Positions 1 through 12,700 of a DNA stretch of 64,000 bases are shown piece by piece. The notes under the pieces are model-generated. The model ran no database searches and was not told where the DNA came from. It saw only the letters and a program-made list of their open reading frames with translations. A program made the position numbers and the translations under genes. Numbering within the stretch: position 1 is the stretch's first letter; each line of letters starts with the position of its first letter. This stretch comes from Blasia pusilla (lineage: Eukaryota > Marchantiophyta > Marchantiopsida > Blasiales): contig CM114273.1 in the NCBI GenBank assembly GCA_050084515.1, positions 24,614,001 to 24,678,000 of the forward strand. Reading direction: 5' to 3'.

Positions 1-415
1 AACCCACTTTCTAGACTCGACTCCTTTCAAGTCTCATTCCGCGTTTGGTCTAGGTTTCTCGATCGCAACCAAAACATCTGAAACGCGAACCCTCGCTCGC
101 GTCTCGTCTCTTCTCTCCTCTTCGAGACTACTCCAACGCGCAAACCATCTTAGCGTGAGCCCACTAATATTTCAATATTCCCCTTTGGCACTCGTTTGGT
201 CATGAGGGTCGCGACAGAGGTGGAACTGAGGTGAAGACCTTTGAGTTTGAGCATCTTGGTGAACGGAAAATAGAGGGACGTCAGATTGGTTCATGAGGTT
301 CCTAGAAAGACAAAGTTGGTGAACGCCATCACAAGGACGAGTTTGATCGAGTTAGAGGAAGAATTCCTTTGCTTGATGAGAAAAGTAGAGGATGATGCAA
401 GCGCGAGACGCATAG

Positions 416-511
416 TCACCTTATGGAGCGCGCGTCCTCTTTGTGAAGAAGAAGGACGGAAAGATGAGACTCTATGTTGATTACCGGGCGCTGAATAAAG
501 TAAATGGTAAA
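416..511 (+). pseudogene. Ty3/gypsy reverse transcriptase fragment
   Basis: A short stretch reads in one frame as the start of a Ty3/gypsy reverse transcriptase, with S-P-Y-G-A, then V-L-F-V-K-K-K-D-G and D-Y-R-A-L-N-K. These are the conserved residues that open the RT domain in this superfamily. Homology stops near 511, at a small GTAAATG triplication (about 496-520), so only about 32 residues survive. No protease or integrase is recognisable upstream in 1-415. It is a relic cut off on its right side, close to the 3' end of the neighbouring minus-strand LINE. Confidence 0.75.
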
Positions 512-599
512 TGGTAAATAGATCAAGCCCGTGGGATCCAAAGGGTCAAAAGGCTGAAAAACACATTACAAGTCATTCATTCACTGACCTTGAAAAAGA

Positions 600-2668
600 T
601 CCTAAAGACCTTCTCCTAGCTACTGCCTAGAGCACTTGAGCGATGAATAATAACGTTCCTAATATAACAACCTAAATCATAAGCCACCAGCTGTAGTAAA
701 GAATATGAATTCTCCACATCTATTTTATGAGCTAGTCTAATCTCTTCATATCTTGGACATGTCACAAACACATGCTCTTCATCTTCAATATTTTCTCCGT
801 CATATAACCTACAAATTCGTTCACTTCTATCAATATTAAACCATCGTCCTTCCTCAACTCCTAGCCTATGAGACCCAGTTATATGTCATGCGATAATATG
901 ACGTAAGAACGTGGAGATCCTCGCAAGTAGGTATCCTTGTTCACAATATACAAGCATAGGATTAACATGAAGTTGATAAAACTCCATTTTGGTGCCCGGG
1001 TTGCTCCAAATAATGTTGAGACATTGCTTCTGTAGATGCTCGCGGAGTGCCATCGGTTTCAAGTCCCAATTGCGTTCCGCCACATTCCACTTTGAAGACC
1101 AAGTCACCACATCCTCCATCCATCCTATGGAACGTGTGGCTCGCAAATCTTGATGAGGGAGGCAAGAAACATCAAGGGATCTCACCCTTGCAATATAAGT
1201 GATCGTCAAGTAAAGAGATTCAGCCTCTAGAGGAAGACAACCTGTTTCCGCAAGAAGAATAGCATACGGAGTTTGGTTTCTTACACCCAATTCTTCTTGT
1301 AGAAAGATCTTTTGCACCCTCTTCACGCAATCCTAATCTGTCTTCTTACAACTAGGGCCCCTAACTTGGGTCCCATATAAGACCACTGGCAGCACTAAGC
1401 TCCTAAATAAGAACTTCCTAAGACCCCAAGACACAAGATGAGCTCTTCTACATCGGTTTAAAAATGAATATAGAGCTTTGAAACCAACTTCTACTCTCTT
1501 TTGCACGCAAAGTGCCCAACTATAGTCATTAGAGAAATCGATGCCTAGATATTTATAACTCTTCACTTGTTCTAATTGTAGATCTTTGTTAAAGAACGAG
1601 AACTTGGATCTAATACCCACTATAATGACTTTAGACTTCTCCATATTAACCTCCATCTGATTCTAGGTACAAAATCTTGCCAAAGTGTCAAAGTGTTTTT
1701 GTAAACTAATGTCATCACGTGCTAGTAATATGATATCATCTGCATACAATAGAGCTTTGATGACAAAGTCCCCAATCTTGACACCTTCACTATCACATTC
1801 CTCCAACCACTTTTCGATATCATCTATGAAAACTCCAAATAGAGTAGGGGAGAGAGGGCAACCTTGAATGACTCCGATGGTACTCAAGATCTCTTGAGTT
1901 TGTGAACCTTTGATTTTGGCCTGAACGGAATGGTGGAACGTGGCCACGGTTGCTCGGAGATTTGGTGGTACTCCAATGGCTTGCAACCTTTCCCATAAGA
2001 GCTTACGAGATACACTATCAAAAGCTTTATTGAAATCGATGAAGCCGCAAAACAAAGCTTTTCTATTGCCCTTCGATTTCTCTCATAAAACACGCAAGGC
2101 CAAGATATGGTCGATGGTGTTGTATGTTGGGCGAAAACCAGCTTGGACCCATGCTCTCCTTTGGAAAGACTCAGTCCATGTGCTCAACTTTGACTCCACC
2201 AATTTCCCAAAAAACTTGGCAAAAATACTACCCACCATGATAGTGCGATAGTTTGTCACCAAGTCCTTCCTTCTTGATTTGGAATTGTTGACTTCGATTG
2301 TAAGTGCGTGTTGAGTAGATAGGCATGGAGAGTGGTGCAAAATAACAAACTGCCAAATAACAATAAGATCCCCCAACCAAACCAAGACGTAGCCAATGAT
2401 ATTGGCCCCCAATATCTTGATCTTCTAGATGTATGAGAGGTAGAAATTGAGACGTGATGAAAGTAGCAATACCGCCATAACCCCTTCCTGCTCGTTTCCT
2501 TCCTTGGTTCCATGTCAATCCCACCAAAGTAAACCCTTGCATCTCTGTTATAGTATTGCTCTCATGTGCCCAAGTCTCCACAATATTGATGATGTCCGCC
2601 ATCTCCCAAATTGGTAGAGCCCTCACATACTTTGTTGTTGAAAGGCCTCGTATATTCCACATCAACAC
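600..2668 (-). pseudogene. LINE C ORF2: endonuclease-reverse transcriptase, decayed
   Basis: This is ORF2 of an L1-like non-LTR retrotransposon, read from 2668 downward. It opens with an APE-type endonuclease N-terminus (W-N-I-R-G-L, then V-E-T-W, then G-G-I-A). Around 2300 the endonuclease runs straight into the finger region of the reverse transcriptase, so the endonuclease C-terminus and the RT N-terminus are deleted. The RT continues with F-I-D-F-N-K-A-F-D-S-V (motif A), Q-G-C-P-L-S-P-T-L-F (motif B) and L-L-Y-A-D-D (motif C, near 1745). The end at 600-880 keeps the zf-RVT zinc knuckle found in plant LINEs (I-C-R-L-Y, then E-E-H-V-F-V-T-C). Several frameshifts and stops break the frame (near 2055, 1660 and 1330), so the copy is inactive. 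Its 3' boundary is near 560-580. Confidence 0.88.
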
Positions 2669-2689
2669 TCTCAGCTTCTTGGATTGCTA

Positions 2690-3450
2690 GGTTGATAACT
2701 CTCTTTTTCTCTGGGTAACAATTGCTCGATCATCGCGTAGATAAGCAATAAAACCGGCTTCTTGAGCCTCTTTGACCTTTGCAAGCTCCTTTCTCCTAGC
2801 TTTGACTTATAGAGGTGTAAGATTAGGATCCAACCATATCCTCCATTCTTTGAGAATGGCCTTGTTAGCCATGGCAGTATCACGTTGAGTTTGATCAACA
2901 AACTTAACTAGAATGGCATGAGGTTGTGTTCCCGTTTTCCCAAGACGGAAAGCTTGAGCCAAGTCCGGGTTATGAACATGAAGTGTATCAACCAAGAACT
3001 TGGTGACAACGCTCTTCACCTCTTTGCTCTTAGTTTCTGGAAAACTTGAGATTCTCACATTCTTTCTACGGGCAAATTGGTTTTCCTTTTCTATCTCTTG
3101 CTCTTGACAAAAGAGATATGAGCAAACTTTGTAGCTTCAACATAAGATTTCATTTTTCACTTCTAAAGTTTCAACAACCTCATGCATACCTGAACTATTG
3201 GAAGTAGTTGCTAATGATGATGCCTTCTCTTGAACATCTGCAACAGATTTGGAAAGATCCAGCATCACACTAGAACTATCTTTCAACACTTTCTTCAAAA
3301 CCTCTTGCGTTGCCTTTAACTCTCGGATTTGAATATGTGCAAGGTTTAATTGAGAAGTTTGTACCTTGAATTCTTGTCAAAGGTCTTTCAATTCATGCAA
3401 GACCACTTGGATTAGATTCAAGATTTCGTCTTGATAAGTCATCATGAAGT
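2690..3450 (-). pseudogene. LINE C ORF1 (L1 ORF1p-like nucleic-acid chaperone), decayed
   Basis: The sequence just upstream of ORF2 on the same strand encodes an L1 ORF1-type protein. The upstream part (about 3130-3450) is rich in hydrophobic and charged heptads and looks like the coiled coil that trimerises ORF1p. It is followed at 2807-3058 by an RRM-like segment (R-I-S-S-F-P-E, later A-F-R-L-G-K and I-L-V-K-F-V-D) and, after a frameshift, a basic C-terminal part near 2700-2800. ORF1 and ORF2 nearly touch, as in other L1-type elements. In the parent element the product would bind LINE RNA as a ribonucleoprotein. This copy has stops and at least one frameshift. The assignment rests on gene order and general character, since ORF1 proteins diverge quickly. 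Confidence 0.65.
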
Positions 3451-3538
3451 CGACTTCACAACATCCCAGATATTGCACGACCTTCAATAAAGTATAACCG
3501 AATCTCCAACACCATACAACTTCTGCTCTAGAATTTGG

Positions 3539-3867
3539 TTGTACTTGAAATTCTCACAACTAGGGCAACTCTTGATACTCCACGTTGTCTCAAAATCTGA
3601 GCTTCATATGACACTCCAACTCAAAGATATAACCTCCGCAAGATTCAGATCTGAAATCCTGAAATCTATAAGAGCAGAAAATCAAATCTCTCACAACTTC
3701 GTTTGTGTAAATCTATTGTACTTGAAACTTTGAGGGCTAGGGAACCTCTTTACACTCCACGTTCCCTAAAAATCTCAGCTTCATATGACACTCCATCTCA
3801 AGTATATGACCTCCTCAAGATTCAGATCTGAAATCCTCAAACTTAGAAGAGCAACATGAGAAAGATG
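3539..3867 (-). repeat. Two tandem 177-bp monomers upstream of LINE C
   Basis: A unit starting TTGTACTTGAAA at 3539 recurs at 3716, a period of 177 bp. The two copies share TCAGCTTCATATGACACTCC-like and AAGATTCAGATCTGAAATCC-like blocks in the same order. They lie between LINE C ORF1 and a CT tract, where an L1 promoter would be. Mouse L1 promoters are built of tandem monomers; a similar role here is an inference from position only. Confidence 0.7.
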
Positions 3868-3877
3868 GCTTGGGAAA

Positions 3878-3881
<4 letters not shown>

Positions 3882-3940
<59 letters not shown>
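3882..3940. repeat. (CT)n microsatellite
   Basis: An almost pure CT dinucleotide run of about 59 bp. It sits just beyond the presumed 5' end of LINE C. Confidence 0.97.
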
Positions 3941-3945
<5 letters not shown>

Positions 3946-4189
3946 CTCTTGGGAAGAGGCTCTTCCCCCAAAAATAGCTTAAGAACAATATCTCTATGAC
4001 TTGGTCAACGTGTCACTTGGCCCAAAATAGCAATAGAGGGAATTTTTCCTAAATGAAAATCCCAACGCAATAGAGCTACATATCACCAACCTCATACGAT
4101 ACCTTAGGACGAAGTTATGCCCAAAGAACCAGCTGATCCTCTATTCTATCGACACAATAAAATTCTACCCATCGACTAACCAGATGTGA

Positions 4190-5075
4190 CACTAATCATG
4201 TGGGTCTAAAAAGACCTCTTCCTTTTTAGGCTTTAGGTTGGATATCTATTTTCCTTGAAATTTTTCGAGGTTGGAAATATTTTCATCAACAAGTAGATAA
4301 AATTTCATGTGAAGTTCATGTACTCTCAGAAGATGAAAAATGCGTACGACCTTTTTCCTTAATAAATCTTATCCTATGAGTACGTCTAGAAAGACCTTTT
4401 CATGTTCAAGTCGTTAAAAGTTATTCTATTTCCCTTTCCATTTTTCGAGAAGATTTGAAACACTTTCTAGAAGAAGTCAAGGAAATTTCATATCAAGGTC
4501 ATGTACTTAAAGAAGATGAAAAATGCATAAGAGAGTTTTCCTTCATAAATCTTATCGTGTGGGTCTAGAAAGACATTTTTATTTTAGCCTTTGGGTTGGA
4601 CTTACATTTTGCTTGTAATTAATTATTTAAAACCCTTCCATCACCAAGAATAAAAGATTTCACATCAAGATCATATACTTGAGGAAGACAAAAAGCGCAT
4701 AGGAGAGTTTTTCATTAGTAAATCTTATTGTACAAGTCTAGAAAGACTTCTCTTTTTCTTGAAAGTCTTCAACGAAGTTGGAAACACTTTCATCCACAAC
4801 TAGAGAAACTTTCAGATCAAGATCATATACTCGAGGAAGAATTTTTTGTTTAAATGATGGAGGAGAATTTTTCTGAGTAAATCTTCGTATGTGGGCCTTT
4901 TCATTTTTAGGTTGTTGGTTGGACTTCCATTTTCCTTAAAATTTTACAACGTTTGAAACACTTCCTAAAACAAGTGGACAAAAGATCATGCCAAGATTAT
5001 ATACTTGGAAAAGATGGAAAATATAGAGGACCTTTTTCCTAAGTAAATCTTGTAACGCAAGTCTAGAAAGTTGCA
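4190..5075. repeat. Degenerate tandem array, about 165-185 bp per unit
   Basis: Five diverged units can be followed by recurring blocks: TAAATCTT followed by a GTCTAGAAAGAC-like block near 4365, 4547, 4721, 4880 and 5045; a CATCAACAAGT-like block; a TCAAGATCATATACTTG-like block; and a GAAGATGAAAAATGC-like block. One more unit, further diverged, lies at about 5410-5560. No coding potential is seen. It looks like a local satellite or the remains of an element with internal repeats. Confidence 0.7.
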
Positions 5076-8000
5076 ACTCGATGGAATTCGACTAGTTGTA
5101 CGTGTAAGTTGGAAAGAAAAAAATTACTCACTTGCTCCATGAATTTTCTCCATTTCCTTATACAAACCATCAACCAACTCAAGCAGAAACATAATTCTTT
5201 ATATTTCCCCTCAATTGCATGCTTTTGCCATCACACATGAAGTTCTTCTTGGCACTCCATGGCTTGTTTCAATGTTCTATTGTCCTTGCAACACTATAGT
5301 AGCACCATAATAGAGCTACCTGCTTCGTTCTCTTACTCTCTTATTATGCAAGATTTTTTGTAGCGAGTCATTGACTATTGCCAATAGAAGGCATCAGACC
5401 TCTCTCTTTCTGGTTAGACTTCATCTCCCCAAAACACCTCCCTGACTTCCTTTTTTCCACGAAATTGTTCAAGAAGGTTGAAAATCATTCCATCAACAAG
5501 TGGAAATTTTTTCAAATCAAGATCATCTACTTGGGGAAGATGAAACATGCGAAGGATTTTTCAAACGTATTGGAAATTTGTAAACTTTTACCAAAAAAAC
5601 ATTCAAACAAGGGGTTGAAAAATATAAAACGACTTCTACAAAAGGGGCTTTGATATGTTGTTGTTAATGTAAGAAGGGGCTTTCATATTATGGGAAGAAA
5701 AAAAATAGGGATGGTTTAATAGAATCTTGGAGGCACATGGTATAAAATACATATATTGAGTGAAGTCCTTGAGATTTTTGGTCAATTAGCTTTACGTCTC
5801 TCAAGCCCAAATCTCTAGTCGACCCTCAAGCACCAAAAATCCTAAATATTATTAAATACCTACATAATCTCTATCTAACACAAGGAAGTCATTCAAGATT
5901 TGCAATAGACTTCCTTCATAGTATAAGGACTTAAAACGGCCATTGTGCAGTTCTTAATCCCAACTATCCTATGGATCTTCAATCACTCTCTAATCACAAC
6001 TTAGCAAATGTATCATAGATCAAGATCAAAGTTTAGGGTCCAAAAATCATATAATTGGACTCAGCTTGATGTCAAGCCTCCAATACTAACCTCATAGTCC
6101 ATTATTTTGATTCGATTCTCACGGTTCTAAATGTGGTGGTCATGATCCAAATTTCCTTGGAACACCTATCCCTTCTATAGTTTTAGAAATATTTCACCCC
6201 TCCTAATAAAATATCCCTCTTGCCTTAAATTTTCAATCTCCATTTCTCATTGCACATCATTAATATGATCAATCCCTATACATGAGAGGTATAGATTAAT
6301 GCTTCCAACTCAAATGTCCAACGAGTTATGATAATATAACATGAATGGTTTATGAAGTAACATTATTAGGATAGCCTAATTCTATACTGCATTAAAATGC
6401 CAATTTTTCAACCTCTCTATCAATAGAAATGAAGAAAAATTTGTCAAAAACCCTACTTTCCTTAGTAGTCAAATAGTCAAGGAGCCATAATAGTAACTAA
6501 TTCTTGTCTATTGAGTTATCTCCACGTTCCTTTGAAACTGTATTATAAATTTAGATTAATACTACATCTACAATGCACAAATGAACTAGACCTCTTTGTT
6601 TTATCTTCGAGATTTGTAGTATATTTAAATATTTTAGTTGCTTTTTTTCGGATTGTCACATCTTGAACCACTCCTTGTGGCTCATTACCATTTGATTATT
6701 AACAACCACAATTCAAGAATTTTTCTCTTCTATTTCTTTGGATTTGAAACACGATTGAAATATCTTATCACATTGCCATCTTAAATATTACAAACTTCTC
6801 TTAATCCCCATAACCACGGGCGTTGAGAACAATCAAGTGCTTAATTAGGTTCTAAGCTAAATTACAACCTCCTTGAAATCCAACACTTATATGACTTAAA
6901 CTCTTCTCAAATTTTGTCTTATCTGATCTACGTCTTTTAACATGAATTGTATATCACAAAAGATTGTACTAAATTTCATGCTATTCATGATTCAAGAGGT
7001 GGATTTCCAAATACCTACCTCTCAATCCATATAAGCCCTATCTTCTACCTGAATGGTTCTAAATGTGAAGGTCACATTCTAAACTCTTTTGGAGACCCTT
7101 TCTCTCAAACTATGTTTATGCCTTAATTCACTGATTCATCCAAACCATCTATTTAAGGTCGCTTCCTATGACTCACCATCTATTATCATTTGCAATCAAC
7201 ATGGACACTAGTGAATTGCACTTTTGGACTTGTTGCAAACCGTGTCATTCATTGGAAGAAAGCTTTCCAATATGATCTTGTTTACAAACCTTATCTTTAT
7301 CTGTACTTCGTATTCTTTAATTTGGAGATTTTTCACACGTTTAGGTACTCATTTAGTTAAGTCCTATTATCAATATTCCAACAAGATAGATGTCACCATT
7401 TCAGAGTATTAGATCTCATTTTCTCTTCCCATTAGATCTTTTAGAAAAAAAAAAAAAATTTGGAATAAGTAATAGTGACTATTGCAAGCGCACATAATGG
7501 TAGAAAATCCCTATATAATTTTATCTCAATCCAATTGGCAAGTAAAATTAACTTTCCGACCTCGACATTTGAGAAATCATTTCCTTAAGAATTTTTCTTG
7601 GGCAACTCCCCCAATTCTTACCTCCTACCCAAGCATCCTCCAAGAGCTCTAAGGAGGGCTAAATGCGGGTTAGACAAGGATGAGCACTAGAATAAAATTC
7701 AAGTGCTCCTCAAGATGATCTGCAAGGGCTCTAACCATTAGATCATAGGCTCTTCCATGGGAGGTGAGAAAAATGGTCACACTTACACAGCCAAAGGTTA
7801 GGAAACAGGAGGATGTATGGTACATTCCATAATGACAGGTTGAAGAAGTTTAGTTTTGGCAAGCTCTCAACGACCATAAGTGTGGGTAAAGAACCTATCA
7901 TTGCTTTACTTCATTTGATATAACCTCTGCGCAACTTATCAAATTCCAACAACTCAAAACACTTTTGGAAGCCACTTACACTTCTAACAAATTGTAACCA

Positions 8001-9700
8001 TCTCATTCCACCCTCGCCTGCATACTACCTGCAGATTAAGTGCGGTGATGGAGGAAGAAGTACATGAACCTCCTTCAAGCACATCAAGAGCAAACTTCTT
8101 CCCACAGTTCCACCATATGAAACAGAGATCACATTTCATGACTCCAAACTTGTCATCAATAGGCTAAGCAACTCCTTCCTGGACCAATAGGAGAGAGATT
8201 TGGAAATGGAGGAAAGCATTGAAAGCTGGGCTGTTTGTTGAACATCAAACCCATAGAATGCTTTGCCATGCGAGGACAACCGGAGTCCAATCAAAATAGG
8301 AGTGTGACGAATCTAAGTAGGGATCTGTACCAGCTAGGGATAAACATTTCCTCCCAACAGAGGACCTGTTGAAACCAACATATTAACGACATATTACCTA
8401 TATATGCCAGCTTGATATATATCCCTACTCCTCCCATGACTACTTTCTCAAACTTTCAACCGGAGATCTTCACCTATGCTACCCCAACTCCACATTCCTT
8501 GTAATTCACTCAAAGTTACTCAAACCAGATTTATCATAGAATCCACCAGACACCAGAAATTTTCCAACCCGTCCTAGCATAATCATAGACAAACTAAAAA
8601 ACTTAAAAATTTCTGGTGAACCTTCACTACCATTGGCGATAGTGGAATCGCCTGAAGACTTTGATAAAGAGGTCATGCATCAATGGAGCATCTAGCTCCC
8701 CTCAAAACTCCAAATCTCTTCACTGGAGTATCCTCAGGATTGAGGGCAGACCATAGGATCAGAGCTACTTCAGTGGTCCCAAGGAGAAGTCTGCTTTAAA
8801 AAAATTGTCTTTGATTTTATAAAACAAGCACCCCTCCCACCCGACAGCCTTTATTGCGTTTGCACAATAAAGACTGAAAGCTCTGGGTTTATCGCCCAGC
8901 CTGAAGGACAGCACAAGATTGTGAAATCTTGTCACAGGTAAGGTAAACCCAAGGCTCCTGAAAGGAAGGTTTGGTAATGAAATAGAACAAAAGGGGAATG
9001 CTTACTCTTATTAAGGCTAGTAAGTAAGCCACACAAGCCTAAAGTGGCAAAAAAATAACAAATAGAATTTGATACAAAATCAACCTAATGGGGGTGTTCC
9101 TGCATGAGAAAACATAGTAACAGACAACGGAACACTAATCTTTTTTACTGCAAGGAAGAAGCTAAGAAAAGCATGTATAATTCAATAAGAGCAGTTTCAG
9201 CATCTCTAGACGGGAGACTTTGGTGGCACATACACCACTGCAATGGCTCACGGTTCTCTGGCATCCCATACGAGATAAACAATTGAACAAACGAGGACCA
9301 TCTAATGTCTGCTACATTCAATCATAGCCCCTGCCTCTGTTGGCTGTAAAGAGCTCCCTACTTCATCACTTGATCGGCTGCGAACAAAATCTACTTGAGC
9401 CCTCTGTTCTGCACCTTCTAGATGAACATTTCAGCTGCACTGTGTGTTTAAAGTTCGATTCAAATCCTATTCACAGAACCTTTTTAACTCTGCCAGTAAA
9501 GGCAATGTGTGCAGAGAGCTTGAAAATCCAAAAGAGATAAGGAAGCAATAATGGAAACGAAAATGGTCAGCAGAAATACACTGACTTCGGCAATTGCATT
9601 TACATTGGAACTATGGCCAGAAGTGAAGAATGGTAGACTCATCAAAATGCTGAACATTTGACAAAACACTCTTCAGACACATGATGGAACATAATCGTCT
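5076..9700. other. AT-rich intergenic DNA, no gene recognised
   Basis: Apart from the stray array unit at 5410-5560 I see only short chance ORFs and no recognisable domain on either strand. The right end (about 9300-9743) should include the 3' untranslated region of the PUX7-like gene. A small perfect hairpin (ACAAGATT and AATCTTGT) lies near 8922-8938. Confidence 0.6.
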
Positions 9701-9708
9701 GCTGCACA

Positions 9709-9770
9709 TTATTCCCAGGTCATCGCAATTATTGAGATGCGCATTATTCCCAGGTCATAGCGATCACTGA
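9709..9770 (-). repeat. 34-bp tandem duplication over the PUX7-like stop codon
   Basis: The last codons of the gene (encoding V-I-A-M-T-W-E-stop) lie at 9744-9770. A second copy of the same stretch follows at 9709-9736 in the 3' untranslated region and would encode I-I-A-M-T-W-E-stop in its own frame. The two 28-bp cores match at 24 positions, with a period of 34 bp. Confidence 0.85.
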
Positions 9771-12700
9771 GTTGCTGAGTCCAGCTTCAAAGATACTCTT
9801 TACATCACTGTAATCAAATGGAGAAGCACCCGGAATTGCTTGTGAAAGACGAAATGACTTTCCGTCAGCTGCCTCCGGTACCTGGGAGCAGCAGAAAGAC
9901 CATAGATACTGTCTCCAAAGATCCAGCCATAACAAACATGTCAGCAACTCTACTTCCAAATATATGTGAAGCAATCAAGTCAATCGAAGAAAGAATGGAG
10001 AACAGCTGGTCAAGTCTGGTCCCAATTTCTTGTTTCATCTCGTAAGATGCTTCAATGGGTGAGATAAAGTAGGAAAAGAGAAGGGCATGTTCTTGCATTT
10101 TCCTCAACATCACAAGGTTGATCCTTGCTTAACCAAATGCCTACGACTGACAATAACTAGACTTTAAATGAGTCAAGTACTAATTACAAGTATCCTTGAA
10201 CGTTGGTTAAAAGTAATAGAAGAACTACACACTTCTGAAGAATATCAGAGAAAACATCTGATGTTACTCCCGGAATTGCAGGACGATCCCATACATATGA
10301 TATTATAATGCTCTCACAACCTTCATGGTTTGTTGATTTTACTTCATTATGTTACATTAGAAGGTCTCACCCCTTGGTTTCTACTCGGAAACTCCCTTTT
10401 TGTTTCTTGCTCTCGTATAGGAATTAGGCATGATGGTCAAAACAAGTGAAGCTTTTAGGGAATCACACATACTACTGCTTAGGGTTGCAGGCTTCAGGTT
10501 GAAATCAAGAGTTTTCCTTGTATTTCCATGCATGCTTCTCTCACTAGTGCTGATTGCTGAAAGCCTTTTCCAAACATGGAACACTGAGACCAATCAATGA
10601 ATCTATCCACATCAGCTCCAAGATGATAGGATGGATTTACACATGAGCGTACATGCATACAAACGAATTTACAACACGTTAGTTAACTGTACCTGAATAG
10701 GATCTGATTGAAGAAATCTCCGCTGAGGTTTTCTACCATCAGGCAAGCGCACTGCAATTTTGCATGATGCAGTATTGTTAACTGCCGGTTCCTCTGGTAA
10801 AGTGGGAAAGGTTGGAGGTCTGTTCACAGGAACCTCCTTCAAGGGTTGTTCACCTAATTTGACTGGATCTCCCTCTACTTTCGCCTGCCGGTTAGACTCT
10901 TTCCCATCAGAGACTGAAGCACTGGAATCTTCCAATGATGCTGCAAGAGCCAGACGAAGCGCCTCTTGCTCATCTATTTCAGCAGCTTTCCCAATCTCTG
11001 CATCTTCACAGAAAACTATTTCAGCAGTACATGGAGCAAGACAATAAAAGTTCATTCAATGCTCATGAATCGCTCAGCAAAACTATTTGAAGCCCATAAC
11101 ATTGCAACCAAATCAGACAACAAAAAAAATCAAGTCTATAGATTCGTTTGACTCCAGGTGTACTGATAGATGAGATTGATCCATTTGTTGCCACTCAAGT
11201 GCAAATAAGTACCCACAAATTTTAGAAGCCAAGTCAAAGAAAAAGCGTGGGGTTATACCTCTAGTGGTCTTTGCGGTTTTGATTGATGATGCACAAGGAC
11301 GCTTCAGGGGAGGATGTCTCTCCATTGGACCTCTATCCAAGTAAGGTACTAGGTCCTGCACAGAAATAATGATAAACTGAGAGGCCAGTACTTGCAGGAC
11401 TTTTGACTCATCTTGATGTGCTTGTTAGTACACTCTCCTGGAAACACATTCCATGCAAATCTTCATGAACAGAAAAGCCAAATTGGGCAAAGTCCAAATC
11501 TCAATTCAGATAAATGTGATTTGTTCGACGAGCAACTTAAATGGCAATTAACTTGCAGCCCTTGTGAACTCGAAGCTTTACCTTGACAATTAGAGGGTCT
11601 TATCTCTTATCATGCAAAAGAAAGGATACGTACCTCCAACAACCGATCAGGCAGAATCATGCCTTCCCAAGCTCGCATCTTCAGGCCAGTGAGAGGATCT
11701 AGTACTAAGGTAGTGGGCATAACGTTCAAGTTATAGTATGTGCAAACCTTCTGCCCATCCTCAGTATCATCATCCATCTGCAACAAATAACATAGTTAAA
11801 TATAGAATAGTCAACTATGACCCAAGGTTAACAGAAAGAAGTCGGTATCCTACTGTTAATATCTATTAGATGCCATAAATCTTACCATACTAATTACATT
11901 TATTCTCTCACTATTAAAATGTTAACAGGGTACAACGACATCTAATGATAATTGGCAATGGAGACCCAGTCACATAGGAAAACCAGGTACGAAAGGAACC
12001 TTTTGTGATTCACAAAAGTGAATCACAAATTTGACTGCACTCTAAGATATGGCATATTCATATGGAGAACTTCACTGCATTTCCCTACACATAGTAGGTC
12101 CAACTCAGAAAGGCAGTGTTGAAGAGAGGTTTGGGGAGTACTATGCTACCTAGAACCAATCCACTTCACCATCTGACCAACGAACTTTCAACTTTAGGAC
12201 CGGCACAGCACTCTCATTACCGTGTTTCTACACATTCTTCACTTCTCAAAAAGAGGTAGGACATCCTACGATGGGCCAATGATTCATTTGAGGCCCCTCA
12301 CAACAGCTCAGAATCTGAATACCCTACACCAGAAGGAAAAAGGTTCGGTGCCTCCCACGAGCAAGCCGTGTATACTACTATGATCCTATCTTGACACAGA
12401 CTGGTGGAAGAAAGAGTAAATTCCATATTCAAATGTGGTGAAAGAGGAAACATGATGCATTACAAAGCTCTCAAGAACTCTGGGTCAATTTTAAGCGATG
12501 GTCACTGCCTTTTGTAAGTGTAAAACGAAAGCAGGTGCAAGGGAATTGGCTGACCTGCCAGAATACAAAAGACATGCTAACAGTGTCTTTCACTGCTTCA
12601 TGTGACCAGGTATCTCTGTTAAGCTGCTGAAGCAATCACAGTAGGACATACATCAATATCATTTCATATACTCAAAAGATGACTTATACTTGGAAATTCC

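Noticed and set aside
8920-8940. Small hairpin as a transcription terminator or microRNA precursor
   Set aside because: The arms are only 8 bp and nothing around it suggests a transcript; too short for a microRNA foldback.
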